From an uncultured Cellvibrio sp. (GTDB lineage Bacteria; Pseudomonadota; Gammaproteobacteria; Pseudomonadales; Cellvibrionaceae), in NCBI GenBank assembly GCA_937958105.1, contig CALFXJ010000006.1:254718-318717 (forward strand): a DNA stretch of 64,000 bases. The letters are read 5' to 3'. Every line of letters begins with the position of its first letter. Position 1 is the stretch's first letter. Under the pieces are notes generated by a model. The model did no database searches and was not told where the DNA came from. It saw only the letters and a list, made by a program, of their open reading frames with translations. Shown here piece after piece: positions 8,750 to 16,214 of this stretch. The translations under genes and the position numbers were made by a program.

Positions 8750-9142
8750 ATGAGAAACTTTTTGTTATGTTTTGCCGCCGGCTGTGTCGGTGGAGTGATT
8801 TACTGTGTAGTGATGTGGCTGTTCAGCCGCTACGGTATTTCTCAATCTTTAGGTGTCAGCCTTTACGGTTCGGTGGCTCCACAGTGGATGTATCCACGCA
8901 TCGTCTGGGGAGGTTTGTGGGGGCTGTTATTTTTGTTGCCGATGCTGACCAGCAGCATTTTCCTGCGCAGCTTTGTTATCAGCCTGATTCCGACATTTGT
9001 CTGGCTTTTTATTATTTATCCTTTTTACGCGGGCAAAGGGTTTGCCGGTCTGCAGCTGGGGCTGTTGGCACCGCTGCTGGTGTGGTTCTTCTTCTGGGTG
9101 TGGGCGTTTGCATCGGTGGTGACCTTGCGGTTGGCGAGGTAG
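8750..9142 (+). CDS. Four-helix membrane protein of unknown function
   Basis: A 130-residue protein made almost entirely of four hydrophobic segments (about 3-24, 45-65, 72-92, 100-125) with short loops. The start at 8750 gives a plausible first helix; the frame is open upstream to 8558, but that extension is not hydrophobic and has no initiation signal. It is divergent from the ABC exporter gene. No family motif is recognised. It is followed directly by the five-copy REP-like cluster. Confidence 0.65.
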   Translation: MRNFLLCFAAGCVGGVIYCVVMWLFSRYGISQSLGVSLYGSVAPQWMYPRIVWGGLWGLLFLLPMLTSSIFLRSFVISLIPTFVWLFIIYPFYAGKGFAGLQLGLLAPLLVWFFFWVWAFASVVTLRLAR

Positions 9143-9214
9143 TTTGAGGTGAAGGCAGGGTGAAGGCAGGGTGAAGGTGAGGGGTGGGAGAGGTGTGATG
9201 GGTTAGAGAGCTGC

Positions 9215-9247
9215 TGTCGGATTACGCTTCGCTAATACGATCTACGG
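9215..9247 (-). repeat. REP-like palindromic repeat, copy C (degenerate)
   Basis: Minus-orientation copy reading TGTCGGATTACGCTTCGCTA then a mismatch (ATACGA instead of ATCCGA). The arm is therefore imperfect. Confidence 0.8.
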
Positions 9248-9276
9248 TGGGGCGATTGATAGGTTGGATGGGGATT

Positions 9277-9309
9277 TATCGGATTACGCGTTGCTAATCC
9301 GATCTACGG
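9277..9309 (-). repeat. REP-like palindromic repeat, copy D
   Basis: Minus-orientation copy with the loop changed (GCGTTGC in place of GCTTCGC on the plus strand) and a GATCTACGG flank. The stem arms are conserved. Confidence 0.8.
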
Positions 9310-9340
9310 CTGGTGGGTGTGATTGAGGCTTTGGATGGGT

Positions 9341-9372
9341 TGTCGGATTACGCTTCGCTAATCCGACCTACG
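9341..9372 (-). repeat. REP-like palindromic repeat, copy E
   Basis: Minus-orientation copy identical in its core to copies A and B, ending with the complement of the GTAG tetranucleotide (CTACGG). Confidence 0.85.
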
Positions 9373-9398
9373 GGTTTGGGTGTGGTGTGGTGAGGTTT

Positions 9399-9434
9399 TG
9401 TAGGTCGGATTAGGCGCAGCCGTAATCCGACATC
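9399..9434 (+). repeat. REP-like palindromic repeat, copy F (stem-swapped)
   Basis: Plus-orientation copy whose inner stem is GGC-GCA-GCC instead of GC-GAA-GC. Both sides change together, so pairing is kept. Confidence 0.85.
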
Positions 9435-9475
9435 GGCAGGTCTCGCCATGTTCACCCCGCTCCGACAGCAAACCT

Positions 9476-9510
9476 TGTAGGTCGTATTAGCGAAGCGTAA
9501 TCCGACATCG
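9476..9510 (+). repeat. REP-like palindromic repeat, copy G
   Basis: Plus-orientation copy with the standard GAA loop and one arm mismatch (GTCGTATTA instead of GTCGGATTA). Confidence 0.85.
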
Positions 9511-9552
9511 CCCCGTCACCATGGTCCCGAAAGCCGGCTTCTCACCATCTCC

Positions 9553-9580
9553 AATAAAAAAAGCCCCGGTAAAGGGGCTG
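9553..9580 (-). terminator. Rho-independent terminator for the azoR-pirin unit
   Basis: On the minus strand the arms AGCCCC / GGGGCT (9574-9579 and 9562-9567) are followed by a run of seven T. It lies just after the pirin stop codon. Confidence 0.9.
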
Positions 9581-9590
9581 AAACAAAACA

Positions 9591-10445
9591 TCAATAATTA
9601 ATCAGATCGCCGCTGCGATAATCCCGGATAGCCTGTTCGATCTCTTCCGGTGTGTTCATCACAAACGGGCCGTACTGGGCGATGGGTTCGCGGATGGGTT
9701 TTCCGGCGAGCACCAGAAAACGGCTGTCAACACTGGTGCTGACGATCTTCAGTTCATCGCCCTTGAACAGCAGGCCGGCGTTACCGCTGCTCAGCTTTCG
9801 CTGGTCGTTGCCAATGGCGATCTCGCCCTGATAAACGTACACAAACAGGTTATGCTCTTCAGGAACCTTCTGCTCAAACACCGCATCCTCAGGCAGATGC
9901 ACATCCCAATAAATCGGCTCCGTGCTTAACCCATGGATGGGGCCGGTTACTGTCTCGCCATTCACGCTGACCTGGTTGGCAATGACTTTCACCTGACCGC
10001 CGCCGGGCAGAGCGACTACCGGAATATCCCGCGCGGGGATGTCGCGGTAGGCTGCTGGTTTCATCTTCTCTGCTGCCGGCAGGTTCAGCCACAACTGGAA
10101 GCCGCGCATTGCGCCGTGCTCCTGCTGAGGCATCTCAGAGTGGATAATTCCACGACCCGCCGTCATCCATTGCACATCGCCACTTTTCAGATCGCCACGG
10201 TTGCCCATATGGTCTTCGTGCAGCATGTGGCCTTCCAGCATGTAGGTGACGGTTTCGAACCCACGATGAGGGTGGGATGGAAAGCCGGCGATATAATCGT
10301 CGGCATTCTCCGAGTTGAACTCATCCAGCATCAAAAACGGATCGAAGCGGACGCTGGGTGCCTGGCCCAGGCTTCGTTTTATGCGCACGCCAGCCCCATC
10401 GCTGGTGGCGCGGCCGGGGACAATCTGTTGCAGTTCGCGTTGCAT
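9591..10445 (-). CDS. Pirin family protein (quercetinase-like bicupin)
   Basis: A 284-residue pirin-type bicupin. The N-terminal cupin carries the metal-site motif FPSHPHRGFET and the second site GRGIIHSEMP, giving the three-histidine/one-glutamate set used for Fe or other divalent metals. Bacterial pirins such as E. coli YhhW show quercetin 2,3-dioxygenase activity, but the natural substrate is usually unknown. AGGAGG four bases before the ATG confirms the start. It follows azoR by 18 bases on the same strand, and the LysR gene is divergent from azoR. Both enzymes may therefore be induced together by an aromatic or quinone compound (inference). Confidence 0.93.
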   Translation of the reverse strand: MQRELQQIVPGRATSDGAGVRIKRSLGQAPSVRFDPFLMLDEFNSENADDYIAGFPSHPHRGFETVTYMLEGHMLHEDHMGNRGDLKSGDVQWMTAGRGIIHSEMPQQEHGAMRGFQLWLNLPAAEKMKPAAYRDIPARDIPVVALPGGGQVKVIANQVSVNGETVTGPIHGLSTEPIYWDVHLPEDAVFEQKVPEEHNLFVYVYQGEIAIGNDQRKLSSGNAGLLFKGDELKIVSTSVDSRFLVLAGKPIREPIAQYGPFVMNTPEEIEQAIRDYRSGDLINY

Positions 10446-10463
10446 AAAACCTCCTGAAAAATG

Positions 10464-11060
10464 TTAAGCCGCGGTCAGTTCGGCAATCCGCTTCTGAGCC
10501 TTGGCGATGCCTTGGGCTTTGCTGTCGTCGCCCAGTGCCAGCCCTTCAGCGAAGACATATTCAAGCTGTTTAAAGCCCACAAAGTTGAGCAAGGTGGTCA
10601 GTTGCCAATCGGCTGGTCCGCCAGCGTAATAGCCGCCGCGGGTAGCAAAGATATACACCGGCACATTGGGCAGCAAACCTTCCGGGCCTTCGCTGGTATA
10701 GCGGAAGGTGACACCGGCGCGGGCGATGTGATCGAAATAGGCTTTAAGTGTCGAAGGCATGCCGAAGTTATACAGGGGTACGCCAAAGACGATGACATCA
10801 GCATTGCGCAATTCACTAATCAATTCATCGGAATAGTCGACCACGGCCTGCTGCTCCGGCGTACGCTGGTCAGCCGGGGTAAACAGAGCTCCCATGCGCG
10901 CACCATCGAGATGGGGTACAGCATCGGCGGCCAGATCGCGTACCACGACTTTGCCGTTGGGGTTCTGTGCTTGCCAGCGCGCCACGAATTCGTTGCTCAA
11001 TGCAGTGGACTGACTGTTGTCGCCAGTGATGGCGCTGGTGATCTGTAACAGAGTGCTCAT
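10464..11060 (-). CDS. azoR: FMN-dependent NADH:quinone/azo reductase
   Basis: A 198-residue flavodoxin-fold protein of the AzoR family, which uses NADH and FMN to reduce azo dyes and quinones by two-electron transfer. Visible family signatures are the N-terminal phosphate loop (SAITGDNSQSTALSNEF), the FGVPLYNFGMPSTLKAYFDHIARAG-type segment and the TRGGYY motif that binds the isoalloxazine ring. The start is set at MSTLLQIT, with GGAG-like AAGGAGC upstream; 13 extra codons upstream are not family-like. It is first gene of the azoR-pirin unit and divergent from a LysR regulator, the common arrangement for regulated quinone detoxification. Confidence 0.94.
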   Translation of the reverse strand: MSTLLQITSAITGDNSQSTALSNEFVARWQAQNPNGKVVVRDLAADAVPHLDGARMGALFTPADQRTPEQQAVVDYSDELISELRNADVIVFGVPLYNFGMPSTLKAYFDHIARAGVTFRYTSEGPEGLLPNVPVYIFATRGGYYAGGPADWQLTTLLNFVGFKQLEYVFAEGLALGDDSKAQGIAKAQKRIAELTAA

Positions 11061-11188
11061 GATAGTGCTCCTTGAATGGATAAGAGGCTGAATTGCCATG
11101 GGAGCTATTTAATGATTTGACCAGCCGATGATAAATAGCGATATTTAGCTTGTTTTGATCGAAAATCCTAATCTATGGGAAGTCTTCT

Positions 11189-12112
11189 ATGGCCAGAGCC
11201 TCCGTCCCCACCTGTTGTGAACCCAAGGTCAGTCTGGACCAGTGGCGCGCGCTCTTGGCCGTCATTGACGCCGGGGGCTATGCCAAAGCGGCGGAGATGT
11301 TGAACAAAAGCCAGTCCGCCGTTTCCTATGCGATTCAGCAGCTGGAGACCCTGCTCGGTGTGGCGGTATTTGAACTGCAGGGACGTCGGGCGGTGCCGAC
11401 GCCGGTGGGGGATGCGCTTTATCGGCGGGCGCGGGTGCTGCTGGAGCAGGCGGAGCGACTTGAGCGGGCGGCGGCCAGTCTGTCCGCGCATATCGAACCG
11501 CTGATCAGTATTGCGGCAGACCTGATTATCCCGTCCGAAAAGATCCTCCGTTGCCTTGAACTCTTCGCCCAGGATTATCCTGAGACGCGGGTGGAGATCT
11601 ACGAGTCGGTCCTCAGCGGTACCGAGGACGCGCTGCTCCAGCGCCAGGTGGATCTGGCGATCGGTGGGCGTGTGCCACCGGGGTTTATGGGGGATAAACT
11701 GGTCACGGTGACGATGCGCGGCGTGACCAGTCCGGATCATCCGCTGCAACATCTGGGGCGTCCTGCCAATGTTGAAGACCTGCGGCAACATCGCCAGATC
11801 ATCGTCCGCGATTCCGGGCTGTTCCGCCGGCGCACGGAGGGGTGGCAGGACGCCGAACAGCGCTGGACGGTGAGTCATATCAAGACGTCGCTGGAGGCCA
11901 TCAGGATGGGCTTGGGCTATGCCTGGCTGCCGGACGCCTACACCCACCAGGACATAGCAGCAGGGCGGTTAAAGTATCTGTCTGTGGAAGTCGGTGCGGA
12001 GCGGGAGGTGCCCGTCTATATCACCTTTGCCGATCGCGATTTCGCCGGCCCCGCCACCCGCCGCCTGGCGGACATCCTCAAGACCGAACTCCCCCGGTCC
12101 TGCCGCAAATAA
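11189..12112 (+). CDS. LysR-type transcriptional regulator
   Basis: A 307-residue LysR-family regulator. The N-terminal winged helix-turn-helix (about 12-75) includes the SQSAVSYAIQQLETLLGVAVFE recognition region. It is followed by a linker helix and a periplasmic-binding-protein-like effector domain (about 100-300). It is divergent from azoR with about 130 bases between the starts, where its operator is expected. LysR members usually bind there and also regulate themselves. The inducer is unknown; a quinone or other electrophile is a reasonable guess from azoR and pirin. A stem-swapped REP-like repeat follows the gene. Confidence 0.93.
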   Translation: MARASVPTCCEPKVSLDQWRALLAVIDAGGYAKAAEMLNKSQSAVSYAIQQLETLLGVAVFELQGRRAVPTPVGDALYRRARVLLEQAERLERAAASLSAHIEPLISIAADLIIPSEKILRCLELFAQDYPETRVEIYESVLSGTEDALLQRQVDLAIGGRVPPGFMGDKLVTVTMRGVTSPDHPLQHLGRPANVEDLRQHRQIIVRDSGLFRRRTEGWQDAEQRWTVSHIKTSLEAIRMGLGYAWLPDAYTHQDIAAGRLKYLSVEVGAEREVPVYITFADRDFAGPATRRLADILKTELPRSCRK

Positions 12113-12130
12113 AGCCATTCGCTATAACCC

Positions 12131-12168
12131 AGGTCGGTCGGATTAGCCGCAGGCGTAATCCGACACCC
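12131..12168 (+). repeat. REP-like palindromic repeat, copy H (stem-swapped)
   Basis: Plus-orientation copy between the lysR and fumC convergent ends. The inner stem is GCC-GCA-GGC, the opposite swap to copy F. The 5' tetranucleotide is altered (AGGTCGGTCGG instead of GTAGGTCGG). Confidence 0.85.
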
Positions 12169-12187
12169 AACCCCTCTATCACTCCTT

Positions 12188-13564
12188 TTACAACCCGCCC
12201 CGTGTCAACTTCTCCGGATCAAGCAGCACGGCCAGCTCAGCCCGGGGAATATCCGTCTCTTCTTCTGCAACATCAATGATGTCACGACCCTGCTGATAAG
12301 CCTTCTTAGCGATGGCGGCTGCTTTGTTATAACCAATGATCGGGTTCAACGCCGTGACCAGAATCGGATTGCGCGCCAGCGCTTTGGTCAGGTTTTCCTG
12401 ATTCACCGTGAAGCTGGCGATGGCTTTATCAGCCAGCAGCTGGCTGGCGTTCGCCAGTAATTCGATGCTTTCCAGCAGGTTGTACGCGATAACCGGCAGC
12501 ATGACGTTCAGCTGGAAGTTACCGGATTGGCCGGCCACGGTGATGGTGGTGTCGTTACCCATGACCTGCGCGGCCACCATGGCTACCGCCTCAGGGATAA
12601 CCGGGTTCACCTTGCCCGGCATGATGGATGATCCTGGCTGCAGGGCTTCCAGGGTTATCTCACCCAGTCCGGCCAAGGGACCGGAATTCATCCAGCGCAG
12701 GTCATTGGCGATCTTCATCAGGCTGACCGCCAGAGTCTTCAGGTGGCCTGACAGGGCAACCGCGGTATCCTGGCTGCTGATCAGGGCAAACAGGTTATCG
12801 CCGGGAACGAAGGGCTGCTCCGTGTTTACCGCCAGTTGTTCAGCGAAGTTTGCTGAGAAACTCGGATGCGCATTAATCCCCGTACCCACCGCCGTGCCTC
12901 CTTGGGCGATATGCAGCAATTGTGGCATCAGGCTGCGCAGGCGGACGTAGCTGGCTTCAATCTGATGAGTCCAGGCTTCCAGCTCCTGGCTGAGCGTCAC
13001 CGGCATGGCATCCATCAAATGGGTCCGGCCGGTTTTGACGAAACCCTCCACCTGCGCGCTTTTACCCAGCAGGGTGGTATGCAGATGCTCCAGAGCAGGC
13101 AGCAGTTTCTCTTCCAGTTGCAGTACGGCGCTGACGTGGATCGCGGTAGGAATCACATCATTACTGCTTTGGCTCATGTTGACGTGATCATTGGGGCTGA
13201 CAGGTTTTTGCAGCTGCTCGCTCGCCAGATGCGCAATGACTTCATTGACGTTCATGTTGGTGCTCGTACCCGAGCCGGTCTGGAAGACATCTACCGGAAA
13301 CTGATCCCCATAGGCTCCCCCGATGATGGCCTCACTTGCCTCAACAATCGCCTGCGCGATAGGCTCATCCAGCAGTCCCAGATCCCGGTTGACCTGGGCG
13401 GCGGATTTTTTGATGAGCGCCACAGCCTGAATAAAACTCGCCGGTAAGGGGCGGCCACTGATGCTAAAGTTGTTGATCGCGCGCTGGGTCTGCGCGCCAT
13501 AACGGGCGGTGGAGGGTACGTTTATCTCGCCCATGCTGTCGGTTTCTATACGATATTCGGTCAT
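12188..13564 (-). CDS. fumC: Class II fumarate hydratase
   Basis: A 458-residue FumC-type fumarase, an iron-free, oxidant-resistant homotetramer that interconverts fumarate and malate in the TCA cycle. Expected motifs are present: GSGTSTNMNVNEV, the GRTHLMDAMPVTL segment with the active-site histidine, the AVGTGIN turn, and the superfamily signature GSSIMPGKVNP in the mobile catalytic loop. The start is placed at MTEYRIET, preceded by GGGGC at a good distance; the ATG four codons upstream lacks one. It is divergent from the small VOC-like gene. Confidence 0.97.
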   Translation of the reverse strand: MTEYRIETDSMGEINVPSTARYGAQTQRAINNFSISGRPLPASFIQAVALIKKSAAQVNRDLGLLDEPIAQAIVEASEAIIGGAYGDQFPVDVFQTGSGTSTNMNVNEVIAHLASEQLQKPVSPNDHVNMSQSSNDVIPTAIHVSAVLQLEEKLLPALEHLHTTLLGKSAQVEGFVKTGRTHLMDAMPVTLSQELEAWTHQIEASYVRLRSLMPQLLHIAQGGTAVGTGINAHPSFSANFAEQLAVNTEQPFVPGDNLFALISSQDTAVALSGHLKTLAVSLMKIANDLRWMNSGPLAGLGEITLEALQPGSSIMPGKVNPVIPEAVAMVAAQVMGNDTTITVAGQSGNFQLNVMLPVIAYNLLESIELLANASQLLADKAIASFTVNQENLTKALARNPILVTALNPIIGYNKAAAIAKKAYQQGRDIIDVAEEETDIPRAELAVLLDPEKLTRGGL

Positions 13565-13610
13565 GATGTGCCCCATTCATATGGCGTTAGCGCCGAGCGG
13601 AGGATAGCAG

Positions 13611-13931
13611 ATGCGAAAATTCCACATTGCTCTGGGTGTGAGTTCATTGACGGACTCCATCGCCGATTACACACAACGACTGGCTACCCAGCCGCAGGTG
13701 ATAGTACCGGATGAATATGCGCTGTGGCGTACCGAAACGCTGAACTTTTCTATTCGTCAGATCGCCGCGGGTGAAGTTCCGGGATTGCGTCACCTGGGCT
13801 GGGAAGACAGTGCTGCAAGCGCTTTTACCGATACGCGGGACTGCAATGGCATCCTCTGGGAGGAGTTTGGTTTCAACCAGCAAATGCAGGAGATCCTTGA
13901 ACTTTGGCCTAACGCCCAAATCAAGCAATGA
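13611..13931 (+). CDS. Small VOC/glyoxalase-like protein
   Basis: A 106-residue cytoplasmic protein that resembles a half-domain of the vicinal oxygen chelate superfamily. The N-terminal strand-helix pattern is FHIALGVSSLTDSIADYTQRL, a middle segment reads LRHLGWED, and a C-terminal WEEFGF motif contains the expected terminal glutamate. VOC enzymes bind a divalent metal with His/Glu sets; His5 and a C-terminal Glu could be ligands, but this is inference. The substrate is unknown. It lies between divergent fumC and uvrB, about 110 bases before uvrB. Confidence 0.65.
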   Translation: MRKFHIALGVSSLTDSIADYTQRLATQPQVIVPDEYALWRTETLNFSIRQIAAGEVPGLRHLGWEDSAASAFTDTRDCNGILWEEFGFNQQMQEILELWPNAQIKQ

Positions 13932-14040
13932 CTGCCGGTCTCCTGACACTGACTGTCGGCGCCGCCTGATATCCTGCAGCTACCGGTCAATCAACCCGGC
14001 TTGCTGCCCATTTCTTTTTACTCAAGTCGTCAAATTATCT

Positions 14041-16059
14041 ATGTCAAAACAAGTTTTTACGGTTAACAGCGCCTTCGCTCCCGCTGGCGATCAGCCCACT
14101 GCGATTGCCGGTCTGGTGAAAGGTATCCAGGCGGGGTTGGCACACCAGACGCTGCTCGGCGTGACTGGTTCGGGTAAGACCTTCACCATCGCTAATGTGA
14201 TTGCTCAGGTGCAGCGCCCCACCTTGATCATGGCTCACAACAAAACCCTCGCGGCGCAGCTCTACGGTGAGTTCAAGGAATTTTTCCCCAACAACGCCGT
14301 GGAGTACTTTGTTTCGTACTATGACTACTACCAGCCCGAGGCCTACGTACCGTCATCGGATACCTTTATTGAAAAGGATTCGTCTGTTAACGAGCATATT
14401 GAACAGATGCGGTTATCGGCCACCAAGGCACTGATGGAGCGCAAAGATGCGATCGTGGTAGCAACGGTGTCGGCCATCTATGGTCTGGGTGATCCGGATT
14501 CTTACCTCAAGATGCTGCTGCATCTTGTGCGCGGCGATAAGATCGACCAGCGCGGTATCCTGCGTCGCCTTGCCGAACTGCAATACACACGCAACGACAT
14601 GGAATTTCATCGTGCAACTTACCGGGTCCGTGGAGATGTCATTGATATTTATCCCGCCGACTCGGATTGCGATGCGGTACGTATAGAATTGTTTGATGAT
14701 GAGATCGAACAGATTTCCATCTTCGATCCGCTGACCGGCGAAGTCCTGCATAAAGTGCCACGCATCACGATTTATCCGAAGACACACTATGTAACGCCAC
14801 GCAGCAAAATTCTGGAGGCCATTGACGCGATTAAAGAAGAATTGCGCGAGCGGCTGGAATATCTGCGGGAAAACAACAAACTGGTCGAGGCCCAGCGACT
14901 TGAGCAGCGCACCCGCTACGATCTGGAGATGATGCAGGAGCTGGGTTACTGCAACGGGATCGAAAACTACTCACGTTTTCTGTCCGGCCGTAATCCAGGC
15001 GAACCACCACCCACCTTGTTCGATTACCTCCCTGCAGAAGCATTGCTGGTGATTGATGAGTCGCACGTAACCGTGCCGCAGATCGGTGCTATGTACAAAG
15101 GCGACCGGTCGCGTAAGGAAACGCTGGTGGAGTATGGTTTCCGTCTGCCATCGGCACTGGACAACCGCCCCATGCGTTTTGACGAATGGGAACGGCTGGC
15201 TCCGCAGATGATCTTTGTCTCGGCTACACCGGGTAAATACGAAGGAGAGCATGCAGGGCAGGTGGTGGAACAGGTAGTACGTCCCACGGGTCTGGTTGAT
15301 CCGGAAATTGAAGTGCGGCCAGCGACCAGTCAGGTGGATGATGTGCTGTCTGAGATTCGCCTGCGAGTAGCAAAAGACGAGCGCGTATTGATTACCGTGC
15401 TCACCAAGCGGATGGCGGAAGACCTGACTGAGTACCTAGCGGAACACGGGGTGCGCGTCCGTTATCTGCACTCGGATATCGATACGGTAGAGCGGGTGGA
15501 GATTATCCGCGATCTGCGGCTCGGACAATTCGATGTACTGGTGGGGATCAACCTGCTGCGTGAAGGTCTGGATATGCCGGAAGTGTCGCTGGTGGCTATC
15601 CTGGACGCGGACAAAGAAGGCTTCCTGCGTTCTGACCGCTCACTGATACAGACCATTGGTCGCGCGGCGCGTAACGTTAACGGTCGAGCGATTCTCTATG
15701 CAGACAACATGACCGGCTCCATGCAGCGCGCCATCGAAGAAACGGAGCGCCGCCGTCAGAAACAGATTGAACACAACCTGAAACACGGCATTACGCCCCA
15801 GGGCATCCGCAAAAATATTACCGACATCATGGAAGGCGCACAGGTGCCCGGCGCTGGTGGTCGCAGTGCGCGCAATCGCGCGGCGGTTGCGGAAAAGCAG
15901 GGCAAGTATGCGGTAGAGATGAATGGCGGCGATGTGTGGAAAACGATCGAGGCACTGGAAAAACAAATGTTCCAGGCAGCCAAGGATCTCGAGTTCGAAG
16001 CGGCTGCAAAGCTGCGTGATCAGATCGAGAAACTGAAAGAAAAAGCCATCGCTTTGTAA
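14041..16059 (+). CDS. uvrB: UvrB, excinuclease ABC subunit B
   Basis: The 672-residue DNA-damage verification helicase of nucleotide excision repair. It receives the lesion from UvrA and recruits UvrC. The Walker A motif GVTGSGKTFT holds Lys46. The beta-hairpin region SYYDYYQPEAYVPSSDTF clamps one DNA strand. The helicase DEAD-like box is DESH, motif VI is QTIGRAARN, and the C-terminal UVR motif (LEKQMFQAAKDLEFEAAAKLRDQI) binds UvrC. The start is at MSKQVF; the same frame is open to 13771 but overlaps the previous gene and is not conserved. I found no clear LexA box (CTGT-N8-ACAG) in the 110-base upstream gap. Confidence 0.98.
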   Translation: MSKQVFTVNSAFAPAGDQPTAIAGLVKGIQAGLAHQTLLGVTGSGKTFTIANVIAQVQRPTLIMAHNKTLAAQLYGEFKEFFPNNAVEYFVSYYDYYQPEAYVPSSDTFIEKDSSVNEHIEQMRLSATKALMERKDAIVVATVSAIYGLGDPDSYLKMLLHLVRGDKIDQRGILRRLAELQYTRNDMEFHRATYRVRGDVIDIYPADSDCDAVRIELFDDEIEQISIFDPLTGEVLHKVPRITIYPKTHYVTPRSKILEAIDAIKEELRERLEYLRENNKLVEAQRLEQRTRYDLEMMQELGYCNGIENYSRFLSGRNPGEPPPTLFDYLPAEALLVIDESHVTVPQIGAMYKGDRSRKETLVEYGFRLPSALDNRPMRFDEWERLAPQMIFVSATPGKYEGEHAGQVVEQVVRPTGLVDPEIEVRPATSQVDDVLSEIRLRVAKDERVLITVLTKRMAEDLTEYLAEHGVRVRYLHSDIDTVERVEIIRDLRLGQFDVLVGINLLREGLDMPEVSLVAILDADKEGFLRSDRSLIQTIGRAARNVNGRAILYADNMTGSMQRAIEETERRRQKQIEHNLKHGITPQGIRKNITDIMEGAQVPGAGGRSARNRAAVAEKQGKYAVEMNGGDVWKTIEALEKQMFQAAKDLEFEAAAKLRDQIEKLKEKAIAL

Positions 16060-16097
16060 CAGCCAGCTAGTCTGTTGAGGAAGGCTGTACTACGTGA

Positions 16098-16201
16098 GTT
16101 TGCCTGGGGGGCCGGGTTTCGAAAACGCATGAATACGTCCCTGTAGCTCCCTCAATTCATCCCTGAATTGAGGGTTTCGAAACCCGGCCCCCCAGGCAAA
16201 C
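16098..16201. repeat. Perfect 27-bp inverted repeat with nested hairpin after uvrB
   Basis: The left arm 16098-16124 and right arm 16175-16201 are exact reverse complements (they begin GTTTGCCTGGGGGGCC). Inside lies a second perfect 10-bp pair, CCCTCAATTC (16149-16158) and GAATTGAGGG (16165-16174), which abuts the right arm and leaves a 24-base one-sided spacer. The spacer (GAATACGTCCCTGTAG) looks like interspersed repeats seen in related marine gammaproteobacteria. The hairpin could also act as a terminator between uvrB and the convergent oxidoreductase gene, though no T-run follows. Confidence 0.85.
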
Positions 16202-16214
16202 AGATCGCACTATT

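Larger units (their letters stand above)
9143..9552. other. Intergenic region holding the REP-like cluster
   Basis: About 400 bases with no gene. It contains G-rich spacers and five REP-like repeats: three in minus orientation followed by two in plus orientation. The two facing series can potentially fold into larger paired structures. Confidence 0.8.

Noticed and set aside
6577..9510. CRISPR array
   Set aside because: The repeats are palindromic, differ in orientation and are irregularly spaced, and no cas gene is present.
13771..14040. In-frame N-terminal extension of uvrB
   Set aside because: It overlaps the small VOC-like gene and is unlike UvrB; the conserved protein starts at 14041.
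13932..14040. SOS (LexA) box before uvrB
   Set aside because: I looked for CTGT-N8-ACAG and found no acceptable match in the gap.
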